Of a stretch of DNA of 64,000 nt, positions 29,474 to 39,370 are shown one piece after another (position 1 is the first letter of the stretch; each line of letters begins with the position of its first letter). The stretch comes from Pyropia yezoensis. Its lineage: Eukaryota; Rhodophyta; Bangiophyceae; Bangiales; Bangiaceae. Made by a program: the position numbers and the translations under genes. The stretch is taken from contig CM020618.1 in NCBI GenBank assembly GCA_009829735.1, positions 16,167,346-16,231,345 of the forward strand, in the 5' to 3' direction. The notes under the pieces were generated by a model. It was not told where the DNA came from. It saw nothing but the letters and a program-made list of their open reading frames with translations, and searched no databases.

Positions 29474-30240
29474 CCCGCTCGTCACCCGCAAGGCAATCCC
29501 CCCCGTACTAGCCCCCAACATCACAGCCGTAGCAGCCCCCCCCCGTCCCCTCATCAAACCACTACCGCCGTCGTGCACCTCACCCCACCTGAATCGCCAC
29601 GTACCTGGACACCCCTTGCCGCCGAGGATGAACGCACCCGCCCTTTTCGCCTTCGCAGACGATCATCGACGACGCCACGACGACCCCCTCCACCGCCAAC
29701 ACCCCATCAAACATCATGGAAACCATCCCCCCCCCCCACCGTCGCTCACCACCACAACCACAGCAATCATTCCCCCCCCCACCGTCGCCCACCACCCACA
29801 GCCACCACATCCCCTCCCCCCCCCCCCCTCCACCCCCGCCCCCCCCAGACCCCCCCCCCCCCCCCCGCTCCTCCGCCCCCCCACCCACCCCCCCCCCCTC
29901 CACCACAACAGACGAGCACACCTGCCGTTGCCGTCGAGGTGGCCATCGACGGCCACCGCCGACGCTGACGCCCACCGACGTCACGACCGTCAAACGCCGT
30001 CATTGCCACGGACGGGGCCGCCGCCACCGTCGCCTCAGACACCCACCGCCGCCAAAAAGAAGGACGGCGAGCACTACGACAGCACGTCATGATCGTCACC
30101 ATCGTCGCTGCCGCCGCCGTCACCACCGTTCCCGTCGCCGCCGCCGCCGCCGCCTCCGATCGCCAGCAGCCGTCCCGCGGCCAGATCGCTGCGACGTCGG
30201 TAGAGGAGGCGACGACGGTGACGGACAATTCGCCACCAGG
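29474..30240. repeat. C-rich low-complexity region, right of the solo LTR
   Basis: Continues the C-skewed sequence, with near-pure C tracts around 29815-29895, then CCG/CAC-rich sequence to about 30240. No gene is supported. Confidence 0.6.
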
Positions 30241-30800
30241 AGCACTCCACGGATTTCAAAAAGTGGCCTTTCAAGTCGAGGCTTGTCATTGTGTGGCTGT
30301 CGAGCCTTCATCAGTCGATCTCATCAAATATCGCCATGTGCCAGGAAATGTACAAGGTAAACTTTGAAATGCTGCGGATCCCATTCACGCTGAGTCTGTT
30401 GGGAACGAGCTTCGATCGATCGCAGAGATAGGGCCACCAGGCAAGAAACCAACTTGCATCAATATGGACACCTCTCCCGTGAGGTCTGGCCTTGGTCAAC
30501 GGCACTCACAGGAGTACCGGCAGCAGGTTCAGGCACGTGGACAGGCCTGGGTTGCCCAAGCTGCCATTGGCTGCCCATGCCCTCGCGACTTGGTGGTCCA
30601 CCTCCGACATGAGAAACGCCGCAGGACGGTGTCCGGGCATTTTTTAGAAAAGCACGACATACAATGGGGCTGGAATGGGACTACCAAAGCATCGCGGTAG
30701 TCAACTTCGGGAGGGCTGGAGAATGGAGCGCACGTCGCCCTCGAGCTACCGGCCTGCTCGCCTCTCCACTCGACAGCCCAAGTCCCAGTCACCCTCCGAA
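30241..30800. other. Moderate-GC segment with decayed coding-like sequence
   Basis: A break in the C-rich tract. It contains a 78-codon plus-strand frame (30464-30700) ending in EKRRRTVSGHFLEKHDIQ, the partner of the motif at 25440-25486 in inverted orientation. No family is recognised. Confidence 0.35.
30611..30658 (+). repeat. Inverted-repeat partner 2 (SGHF-L-EKHD coding motif)
   Basis: The reverse complement of this stretch matches 25440-25486. The two copies face each other across about 5.1 kb of low-complexity DNA and the solo LTR. Confidence 0.6.
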
Positions 30801-31462
30801 GGGCGCCCCTCCCCTCCTCCCAACTCCTTATCCTACCATCCCTCCCCCCGCACGGCAACCTCCCTCCAAACACCCCCCCCCGACAACAGCGCCCTCCCCC
30901 AGTACCACCACCCCACACCTGACACGCCCCCCCCTCCACAGACCCCTCTTCTCCTACCACCGCGCCCCTCCGCTCTCCCACACCTACCACCCCCCGCCTC
31001 GACGGCGGTCGCCTCGGCGCCGGGCGCTCCTCCCCTCCTCCCAACTCCTTATCCTACCATCCCTCCCCCGCACAGCAACCCCCCTCCAAAACCCCCCCCC
31101 CGACTACAGCGCCCTCCCCCAATACCACCACCTACCCCCTACCACGCCCCCCCCTCCACAGACCCGACCTCACCTACCACCGCCCCCCACCGCTCTCCCA
31201 CACCTACCACCCCCCGCCTCGACGGTGGTCGCCTCGGCACCGGGCGCTGCTCCCCTCCTCCCAACTCCTCATTCTACCATCCCTTCCCCCGCACAGCAAC
31301 CCCTCTCCAAACCCCCCCTCCCGACTACAGCGCCCTCCCCCAATACCACCACCTACCCCCTACCACGCCCCCCCCTCCACAGACCCGTCCTATCCTACCA
31401 CCGCCCCACTCCGCTGTCCCACACCTACCACCCCCCGCCTCGAAGGCGGTCGCCTCGGCGCC
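30801..31462. repeat. Tandem repeat, three units of about 220 bp
   Basis: The phrase CCTCCCAACTCCTTATCCTA and its surroundings recur with unit starts at 30801, 31022 and 31242 (periods 221 and 220). Each unit ends with a CGGTCGCCTCGGCGCCGG-type segment. Units differ by scattered substitutions. A small C-rich satellite or minisatellite. Confidence 0.85.
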
Positions 31463-32110
31463 GGTACCTCACGGCAGGCTGCGCCCCCCGCGCTAACATG
31501 TAGAGGCTGCCGGAGGTGACCTTGAGCAGGTCCTGTGTCTTGGCGTGCACCGACAGAGCGCACTCGTACTCCTTTTCTTGCTTGTTGGCTGAGTAGTTCC
31601 ACACCGCGTGTTGGCGGCGGCCGCCGTCGCACGCGCCAACCGCGCCCGCTCGACCAGCACTAAGGCAGCGCACAGGGACGCCGCCAAGACGCGCGCGCGT
31701 GCTGAAATGCAGTGGGCTGCAGGGTTGTGGCGCTGCGCTGCGGGGCGACTCGCACACAGGCCATGGGAGGGGAGGGGCGCGCTCGGCGCGGCGGGGGACG
31801 CGCTGGCCGGCGAAGTGCAACGCGTACGTCTCGGAACCAGAGCGGTCCGCTGACAAAGAATCCAACAGGCCACAGCACACCTCGAATTTTCACACTCGCC
31901 AAACACCCGGTTGAGCCAGTCTTGTCAATTTCTGAGGCGTATGAGAGCGGGCCCCTGAGGCCCGTTCGCAGTTCGCGTACCGTCACGTGTGACGACGGTA
32001 TAAACGGTATAAAAGCTGCGAAAGAAATTGGACAGGGCCGCTGTACACAGAATACCAAGTACATAAGTATCTTCCTCATTCTCAAGATATCTTCAGATGG
32101 ACACACACAA
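31463..32110. other. Unassigned stretch upstream of the Harbinger-like fragment
   Basis: GC-rich to about 31850, then lower GC. A minus-strand peptide around 31500-31620 (HAVWNYSANKQEKEYECALS) looks protein-like and could be a zinc-finger remnant, but I cannot assign it. Confidence 0.3.
32008..32015 (+). promoter_or_regulatory. TATA-box candidate before the Harbinger-like frame
   Basis: TATAAAAG about 100 bp upstream of the first ATG (32111) of the Harbinger-like frame. Confidence 0.35.
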
Positions 32111-32744
32111 ATGAGTGTGACCAGAAGAGCGGGGTGTGTGTGCAGCCCTGCCCAAGTTGGATGCCACCGGAGACCATCCGCCGTCCACGGCGCGGCAAAC
32201 AGCATCATGGTCCCCACTCCTATCTGGCGTGCGGGTGCGAATGTGACTTCTGTAGCTGGCGCCCTACATGCCCGCTGTGGTATTCTCTCGGACCCCTTTC
32301 AATACACTTCTGTACCTTTTCCTTTTTCCCACGTCCGGGCTCGCTACGGCGCCCTCCTTCCACGCTCTGTGCGCATGTCCAAGAGCACTTTCCACGGCCT
32401 GGTCGATGTCCTGCGCCCTTGCTTGCCGCGTCAAGGCTTCTCGGCGGAGAATCGTGCGGCTATGGCCCTGCGCTACTTGGGCAGCGGTAGCTGCATGGAC
32501 ATTTGCGCGGCGTTCGGAGCGCATCCAGCCACTTTGTACCGCGCCTTGTGGGACGTTGTGGACGTTGTGGACGCTGTGAACCCTACCCCTGCCCGGCGCA
32601 TCTGCGCGTGCGACCCGTTGAGTGACAAATTTCAATGGCAGCACCCTGGCATGAGAGTCGTCTCGAGAAAGTTCAATCCTGAACGCAATTGGATAGCTGC
32701 AAGTCTTGAGCTCCACAGTGTATGCCGCGGTTTACCGCGGTATA
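32111..32744 (+). pseudogene. PIF/Harbinger-like transposase, N-terminal fragment
   Basis: The frame contains RYGALLPRSVRMSKSTFHGL, the phrase RAAMALRYLGSGSCMDICAA and FGAHPATLYRALWDVVD, the order and spacing typical of the N-terminal helical domain of PIF/Harbinger (HARBI1-like) transposases. The DDE catalytic part is not present: the family B 5' LTR begins at 32745, and the sequence that resumes at 42122 does not restore it. Starts at 32111 or 32207 are possible. A domesticated gene cannot be excluded, but the truncation makes a dead fragment more likely. Confidence 0.55.
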
Positions 32745-33213
32745 TGTGGCAGTATTGACCCCCAGGTAGGGGGGCAACACGTGCCATGCAAGGGGCGGCA
32801 GGCCACTAGCCTGATCCGTTCCTCCCCCTGCATTTGGGTCCATATTCCCTAAGTTTGGGATAGTTAGCTTAGTAGTAAATCCAACTTGGATTTGAGGGTT
32901 TTCTGCATTTATCGTCTTGAATTTTCGTGTGGCCCGGTGGGCAGGTGCTGGGGTGGGAGATTCTGAGTGGCGAGATTCTGAGTGGAACCTGGGGGGATAA
33001 GGGGAGGGACAGCGGGGCTTGGCCCTGCGTCCCCGTCCCGACCAAGAAACTGTTGGACCACACACCATCCTCTTGTTTGTCCGTGGGGGGTTTGCCCCAC
33101 AGCAGGGACAGAGTGTGTGCGACTTGCACTTCTTCCGGTTCCCCCGACACGGGAGGCCGCCCTAGCACACCGCCCCAACTCGGGTGCCGTGTGTGCTTGT
33201 GGTTTTTGCCTTA
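32745..33213 (+). repeat. 5' LTR of family B copy 2
   Basis: 469 bp, TGTGGCAGTATTG start; the last bases read GCCTTA instead of GCCACA in the 3' LTR. Other differences from the 3' LTR are single bases. Confidence 0.95.
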
Positions 33214-33215
33214 TT

Positions 33216-33231
33216 TGGTGGAGCAGCAGGG
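33216..33231 (+). other. Primer-binding site of family B
   Basis: TGGTGGAGCAGCAGGG just inside the 5' LTR begins with the TGG expected from a tRNA CCA end. The same 16 bases follow the family A 5' LTR (47697-47712). I cannot name the tRNA. Confidence 0.7.
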
Positions 33232-33332
33232 AACAGAGGTAAACTTTACCTCCGGGTGCACCCGGGTGTAGGGGGCCCTCTGTCTCAGAGGAACGGTGGT
33301 CTTGGACCGTGTCATACGGATCGTCAGCCAAC

Positions 33333-35279
33333 ATGGCTAGCTCGGACCCCCCGTCGTCCGGGGAGTACACGGGTGACGCACGTACTTCAGTGCCTTTGAA
33401 TACTGGTGAGACACAAGTGGGTTTACCTGGGGTCGCAGAGGGACTAGAGGTCCCTCAAGCCAGCAGGACTGGAAGTGCCGGCGGGCTACAGGCCACCCCG
33501 ACTCAGTCGGGAGTTCACTCGGGTGACACTTCTGATGTGGGTGGGCCGAAGTCTGGCCACCGTGTGGTATACTCAACGGGAACGTCCCAAGGGGTGAGGA
33601 CTGTCCCCGCGGGTTCCACTCGGGTTGGAGCCAACTTTGGCTTGGAGCCGTCGCCAACTAGGCTTTCGGAGGACGGCGGACCTCCGTTGGTCGGTGATGG
33701 GCTCGCGCCCAGGCCCCCGGTTGAGACCCCTGAGGAACGTGGTTACCCCTCAGGTGGACTCCCGGAGGCGGACCGAGACTCAACTGGAGTCGTCAATCCC
33801 CTCCTCGCGGAAACTGTCCGTCGGGAGGCGACCAATGTGTTGCGGCAGACTTTGCCGGACCTGGTGGTCACGATGACGAATACCATTTTGAATCAGATTG
33901 TGGCGAGTTTGCCAGATGGCCTTAATGTCCAGACCGGATTGGGGCTTTCGAGCCCACAGGCGCAGGGGGAATCTCTCCTGACGCCTACCTCGGGTCGCCC
34001 CGAACTGGGGGCGACACCTGTGACTTCCAACGAGGGAGCCACACCGTACGCGGTGGGGCGTACGCCCTTCACGGGGGAGTTCCCCTCGGAAACGCCGGCG
34101 GCTACACCAAGCTCGCCGTACCAGACTACAGGCACTGAGGGTGGACTTACCCCAGTGCCACAGCGGCTGTTCCCTCAACGTGAGGTGCCGCCCAAGATTC
34201 AGGTAACCAACCCGGTCTACCAGCGGATCTTTGACTGTGAGACCTACGCCCTCCACAACAAGTCGGTGGCGTATGCTCCTGACCAGGCCCGAGCTATGGG
34301 CCGTGCCAAGAAGAATGCACTTCATTCTTTTGGGCACAGAGCGGAGTGGGATGGAACTCCCCCCCTCCGTGTCTTTGAGTTCCTACGTCGTTTCACTAAA
34401 GCCTGTGACGACAATGCCATAAGTGAAGGCATGGCTTTTTACATGCTACAGGAGTTTACGAAGGGCGACCTACGGACAGAACTTATGTCCGTCATGCCCA
34501 GCTCCTCAAGTGGAGGCGCTGGGGAGGTGACGTCCTATTTGGAGCTCGTCAACTGGTTGTTCAGAGCCATGGTTGATGAGGCAGCGTTAGCTTCTCAAGT
34601 CGAGGAGTTTACGCAAGCCCATCAGGAAGAGGCGGAGGACGAGTTGTCCTTTGCGGAGCGAGTCCGTAAGCTCAACAATCTTTGTGGGTTTCTTCATCCA
34701 CAAGCTGTGGTGAAGAGTCGGTTTGTGGAGGGACTCCATTGGTCAGTCCGGATGGAGACCCGGGAGCATAACACTGCCCGGGCGACCCTGGCCGAGTTGG
34801 CCAGGTTCGCCTATCGTAGAGGCGAGGCCTACCGCAAGTTGCGGGAGGAACAACGCCAGGAGCGTCAGGCCGAGTTGGCCAAGGAACGGGAGGAGGCGCG
34901 CCAAGCCAGAGAGTTGAGAGAGGCACGCCGAATCCGCAAGGAGAGGGTGGTAGCTGCCGTGGGAACTTCCCAGGGTACCTCTTCGTCTTCCCCAGTTGGG
35001 AAGACCCCTCCGGGAACTGACCATCGGTGTTGGAACTGCAACTCCGATGGACACTGGGCATATGACTGCCCCAAGTTGAGTAAACGCATCCAACAACTTG
35101 TTAGGAATGCGAGTAAGAAGTCGGCTACGAGCGAAGTACGTTCACGCCGCGAGGGTGGGTCTCGACCGGTCGTCGCGGTCGCCACACCCTCGGCGGAGGA
35201 GGCGGACACGTCGTCCTCGGACTCGTCGTCTTCCTCCCCGCCCTCAGATTCGGACGCCAAGTCGGCGGGAAACGAATGA
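33333..35279 (+). CDS. gag: Gag polyprotein, family B
   Basis: 648 codons from the ATG at 33333 (AACATGG context), the first good start after the primer site. Residues ~1-290 are Gly/Thr/Pro-rich; ~295-520 match the retrotransposon Gag capsid region (RVFEFLRRFTKACDDNAISE, FVEGLHWSV); then a charged coiled-coil-like stretch rich in R, E and A; then a CCHC zinc knuckle (CWNCNSDGHWAYDC) and a Ser/Asp-rich acidic end. It forms the virus-like particle and binds RNA. The stop TGA overlaps the first pol ATG, and a slippery heptamer sits just upstream. No breaks are seen. Confidence 0.92.
   Translation: MASSDPPSSGEYTGDARTSVPLNTGETQVGLPGVAEGLEVPQASRTGSAGGLQATPTQSGVHSGDTSDVGGPKSGHRVVYSTGTSQGVRTVPAGSTRVGANFGLEPSPTRLSEDGGPPLVGDGLAPRPPVETPEERGYPSGGLPEADRDSTGVVNPLLAETVRREATNVLRQTLPDLVVTMTNTILNQIVASLPDGLNVQTGLGLSSPQAQGESLLTPTSGRPELGATPVTSNEGATPYAVGRTPFTGEFPSETPAATPSSPYQTTGTEGGLTPVPQRLFPQREVPPKIQVTNPVYQRIFDCETYALHNKSVAYAPDQARAMGRAKKNALHSFGHRAEWDGTPPLRVFEFLRRFTKACDDNAISEGMAFYMLQEFTKGDLRTELMSVMPSSSSGGAGEVTSYLELVNWLFRAMVDEAALASQVEEFTQAHQEEAEDELSFAERVRKLNNLCGFLHPQAVVKSRFVEGLHWSVRMETREHNTARATLAELARFAYRRGEAYRKLREEQRQERQAELAKEREEARQARELREARRIRKERVVAAVGTSQGTSSSSPVGKTPPGTDHRCWNCNSDGHWAYDCPKLSKRIQQLVRNASKKSATSEVRSRREGGSRPVVAVATPSAEEADTSSSDSSSSSPPSDSDAKSAGNE
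35267..35273 (+). promoter_or_regulatory. -1 ribosomal frameshift heptamer, family B gag-pol
   Basis: G GGA AAC in the gag reading phase, followed by GAA TGA. It fits the X XXY YYZ rule, and pol lies exactly in the -1 frame. The same heptamer stands at the family A gag-pol junction. A possible short stem (TGGCCG at 35290 with CGGCCA at 35319) lies downstream. The ATGA stop/start overlap at 35276-35279 offers re-initiation as an alternative. Confidence 0.65.
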
Positions 35280-38200
35280 CCGTTGGAGCTGGCCGTCCGA
35301 AGATCACAACGGCAGCCTCGGCCAAGTGGGCCAGGAGGACGAACCAACCGTGCCGGATACTGCGGCGACGTAAGGGAGTCCGCCCACCTCGGGTAGGACT
35401 CCCCAAGAACGTAAACCCACGTCGGGTCATCGCGGTGCTGACGGGTGAGAACTTCCAGGTGGCTGGACGGGTGCAACTTGCCCCCGGCCGCGCCTGTTGT
35501 GCCCGTATCGTGCTTGATACCGGGTCAGGAGCCTCCTTGATACGCAAGTCGCTATTACCAAAGGAGGTGAAGCTCCAACGCTGGAGGTCCAAGGCTGACC
35601 ATATGATTGACATCAATGGTGGGGTACTTCCCATCGTTGGTGCCGTGACCCTACCAACTAGGTTGGGGACCCATGAGGTCGACGTGACCTATGGTGTAGT
35701 TGAGAACATATCGGTACCCCTGCTTCTGGGTACCCCTTATGTCGTAACACAAGTGCCTTTGATCTGTGGCCCTGAGTACTGGGTCAAGTTGATGAATGGG
35801 GAGACTATCCCCATCCTTGATAAGGGAAAGTCTGTGGCTCCTGTGACAGTCTCACAGTCGAAGCCTGTTTGTTCGGTGAGGGAAGGGATTACTGCTACCC
35901 TGCGTTTAGCCCGCAAAGTCACGTTGCCCCCCAACTCGGTGGCGCACGTTGATGTTGTAACTGATTTTTCGGGGAACGGGTTGGTGCACCCTTACCCCCG
36001 TCTTGCTCGCAAGCACCAAGTGCATGTTGCCCTTGGCACGATGGACTCCAAAGCCGGAGTCCCGTGGAGGATCCAGGTGATGAACCTGAGCCCGACGCCC
36101 AAGTACTTCAAGTCGGGAGCCAAGTTCGTCTATATCGACCAACACGAGGGACCGGTAGTAGCGGTCACCCTCAACGCGGGCGCAAGTAGCGACCCGAAGT
36201 CCGGAAAGGAGAAGCATCAAGCCAAGTCTGCCGCCTCTCCTCGACCCCATGTGAACATGGAGGGTGTCCCCCCCAGGTTGAGGGTTCAAGTTGAACGCCT
36301 CTTGGACCAACATCTCAAGTTGTGGGATGGTCAATTGGGACTTATGAGAGCCACCCAACACCGGATCGAGTTGAAGCCCGGTGCACCCCCTATACGCCAA
36401 CAACCGTATAGGGGAGGACCTCGTTCAAGGGCCCTCGTTAAGGAGCAAGTTGCTCGCATGAAGGCCCTCGATGTGATCGAGGCCAGCAACGCCGAGTGGG
36501 CGAGTCCGGTGGTTATCGTCCCCAAAGTTGATGGGACCCCCCGGTTTTGTATCGACTACCGTAAGCTCAACGAGAGCACGGTGAAGGACAGTTATCCCCT
36601 ACCTAGGATGAATGACTGTCTGGACTCTCTGGGGGAGGCAAACGTGTTCTCTACCCTGGACTGTAACGCGGGGTACTGGCAACTTCCCTTTGCCCCGGAG
36701 GACAGGCATAAAACTACCTTTACCTGTCACTGTGGTACCTACCAGTGCAAGCGCCTACCGTTTGGTCTGTGTAACGCGCCGGCAACTTTCCAGCGCGCTA
36801 TGGACATGATTCTGGCCGGAGTACGGTGGCAGATCTGTCTTGTGTACCTAGACGATATCATTGTGTTCTCCCGAAGTCCGGAGGAACACATTGGCCATCT
36901 TGGCCAGGTGTTCAAGCTACTTGCTGACGCCGGTGTGTCACTGAAGGCGAGTAAGTGCCACCTCTTCACTCAAGAGGTGGAATACTTGGGACATGTTGTC
37001 CGTCCGGGGCGTCTCAGTGTTAACGAGAAGAACTTGAGGGCCATACGTAAGGCTCAGTACCCCCGGACCCAGACCCAGATGAGGAGCTTCCTCGGGATGT
37101 GTAACGTGTACCGACGTTTCACCAAGGGCTTCGCCAAGGTGGCGAAGCCGTTGAATGAGCTAGTGAGCTCAACGCTACCGAAGAACCTACCTCCCCCAAG
37201 TCGGGTGGAGCAGGAATCCTTTGAGACTCTTCGGGACCTTCTGCTGAAGCCCCCCATCTTGGCTATTCCCAGGTTGGGAGGCCACTACATCCTGGATGTG
37301 GACGCTAGCTACGACCAACTTGGTTGTGTGTTGCTTCAGCAGCAGCCGGACAAGGAGTACTTGCCGGTGGGATACTTTAGTAAGGGGCTGAACTCGGCCG
37401 AGAAGAACTACGGAGTCACCGAGTTGGAAGGACTCGCAGTGGTGTGGGCGGTGACGTCACTTCGTCACTACCTGGAGGGTGAGAAGTTCCTCATCCGCTG
37501 TGACCACCGCGCGTTGCAGTTCATCTTTAAGACGGACTGTACGAACACTCGTCTCAACCGGTGGAGGGTGCGACTGGCACCCTTCAACTTTGACATTGAG
37601 TACCGACCTGGCAGGCAACATGCCCTTGCCGACGGCCTCTCTCGGGTACCTACCGAGGGGCTGGACACTAACCCAGTCGATGAGGACATCCCCATCGTGG
37701 GGGTAGTCACGCGCTCGGGTCAGGCGTTGAACCCCGAGGCGCCAGGGAACAAGAAGTACTTGCCCCTGTCCCTGGACGAGGTGGTGAAGGCCCAGGCCGA
37801 GGATCCCTTCTGCAAGTCGCAGAGGGATATACTGGATACGGTGGTTGAGACGCGCTTCTTTCTGGGAGACGATGGCCTCCTCATGAGGAGGGGGGTATTC
37901 CAGGGGACCGAACAACTTGTCGTCCCCGCATCCCTCAAGGACAGTATCCTTGAGAGGGAGCACAACGCTCCCACGGGTGGACACCTGGGGTCTAGTAAAC
38001 TGTACCAGACCCTGAGGACCAGGTACTACTGGCCGTCCATGGTGGTGGACATCTACAGTTGGGTGGCTGCCTGAACAAGTTGTGCTCAGAATCGTCTGAT
38101 GGAACGGCGGCCTAGTACGGCTATGCTATTGTTCCCGGCCAAGGAGCCCTTCGCCGCGTTGGCGATGGACATCCTTGGGCCACTGCCCGTGACCGAGGAG

Positions 38201-39259
38201 GGCAACCAGTACCTCCTGGTCATCTGTGACCGCTTCACGAAACTTACGCGAGCGATCCCACTGGCAGAGATCACGGCCATGTCGGTCGTGTCAGCCTTCC
38301 TAGATCACTGGGTTGCCGCGTATGGCATCCCAGATAGTACACTATCGGACAATGGACCGCAATTTGCGTCTGTACTGTTTCAGGGAGTGCTGGATATGTT
38401 GGGGGTTAAGGCAAACTATGCCACCCCCTACCACCCACAAACTAATGGGCAGGTGGAGCGCTTCAACAAAACTATTGTTAGGCAGCTACGCCACTATGTG
38501 AGTGAGCACGTAAAGACGTGAGACCAATACATTTCTATCCTTACTACTGCCTACAATTCGCAGGTTCACTCATCTACAGGGGAAGTACCCCTCGCTTTTG
38601 TGACCCCCCGTCGCGTGCGGTCTATTGCCGTGCGGCGGTCGCTCCCAACTAGGGAGGATGGTGGCAGTACGCCTACTCCTACTGAGAGTAAGGCGGAGTT
38701 CGCCGCTAGGCTTGAAAACCTCATCCCTGAAGTCAGGGCTGAGATGGACAAAGCACAAAAGCGCTACAAGCGTACCTTTGACAAAAAGGTGCTCAATGCT
38801 AAACATGTCCCCGAGCAGGGTGACTGGGTGCTGGTACACTCGCACACCCCAACTGGGGGTAAGCTGGTATTCCAGACGAAGGGACCGTACCAGGTCCTTC
38901 GTACTGATGGGCGGCGCTTCACCATCGAAAGTGACGATGGGGTCCGCACAGTGAACGCACAGGACGTGGTCAAAGTTGCACCACCGCCTGCAGGAGACCC
39001 AGCTTGGGCGCGTGCGTTGGAATCGTGGCGCCTCCCCTCACTGCCTGCGGCCAAACAGGGCCCACAGGAGTACGTGTTCGATAAGTTCATCGACCACGGA
39101 TGGGATGAAGACACTGACCGCCTCATGTTGAGGGTGCGTTGGTTTGGCTACAAAGCCAAGGATGATACGTGGGAGTATGTGGAGGACCTTCCCGCTGAGA
39201 AGGTCCGGGCGTACTGTGCCCGGAATGAGATAGACCCTAACAGCCCTCCCTCAACGTGA
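35276..39259 (+). pseudogene. pol: Pol polyprotein, family B, with two in-frame TGA codons
   Basis: One reading frame carries protease (VLDTGSGASL, D at ~81), reverse transcriptase (FCIDYRKLNESTVKD, YLDD at ~524-527), RNase H (YILDVDASYDQLGC, RCDHRALQFIF), integrase (HHCC finger, then AMDILGPLP, LSDNGPQF, NGQVERFNKT) and a chromodomain (EYVFDKFIDHGW). Two TGA codons interrupt it: at 38072-38074, where family A and C integrases have the first Cys of the zinc-finger CxxC, and at 38519-38521, where they have Trp. The frame is otherwise unbroken to the final TGA. The simplest reading is two nonsense substitutions that inactivate this copy. Gag-Pol is predicted to arise by -1 frameshifting. Confidence 0.92.
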
Positions 39260-39370
39260 GGGAAGGCCGAGCAACAGTGCCAAGAGAGTGCTTCAAGTCG
39301 AAGTGGTACGCAGAGTGGCTTTTAACTACAGCCCTAACCCTCACACTCTCACAACAAAGGCAGCTGCCAA
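39260..39370. other. Convergent spacer of family B copy 2
   Basis: About 110 bp between the pol stop and the antisense stop. It is shared with copy 1 (6305-6415). No clear processing signal is seen. Confidence 0.4.

Noticed and set aside
30664..31503. A 279-codon Pro/Thr-rich protein across the tandem repeat.
   Set aside because: The open frame follows the C-rich 220-bp satellite; two overlapping frames give the same kind of filler.
31425..31880. A BED-type zinc finger (HAVWNYSANKQEKEYECALS).
   Set aside because: Only one Cys and no paired His in the right place; too weak to call.
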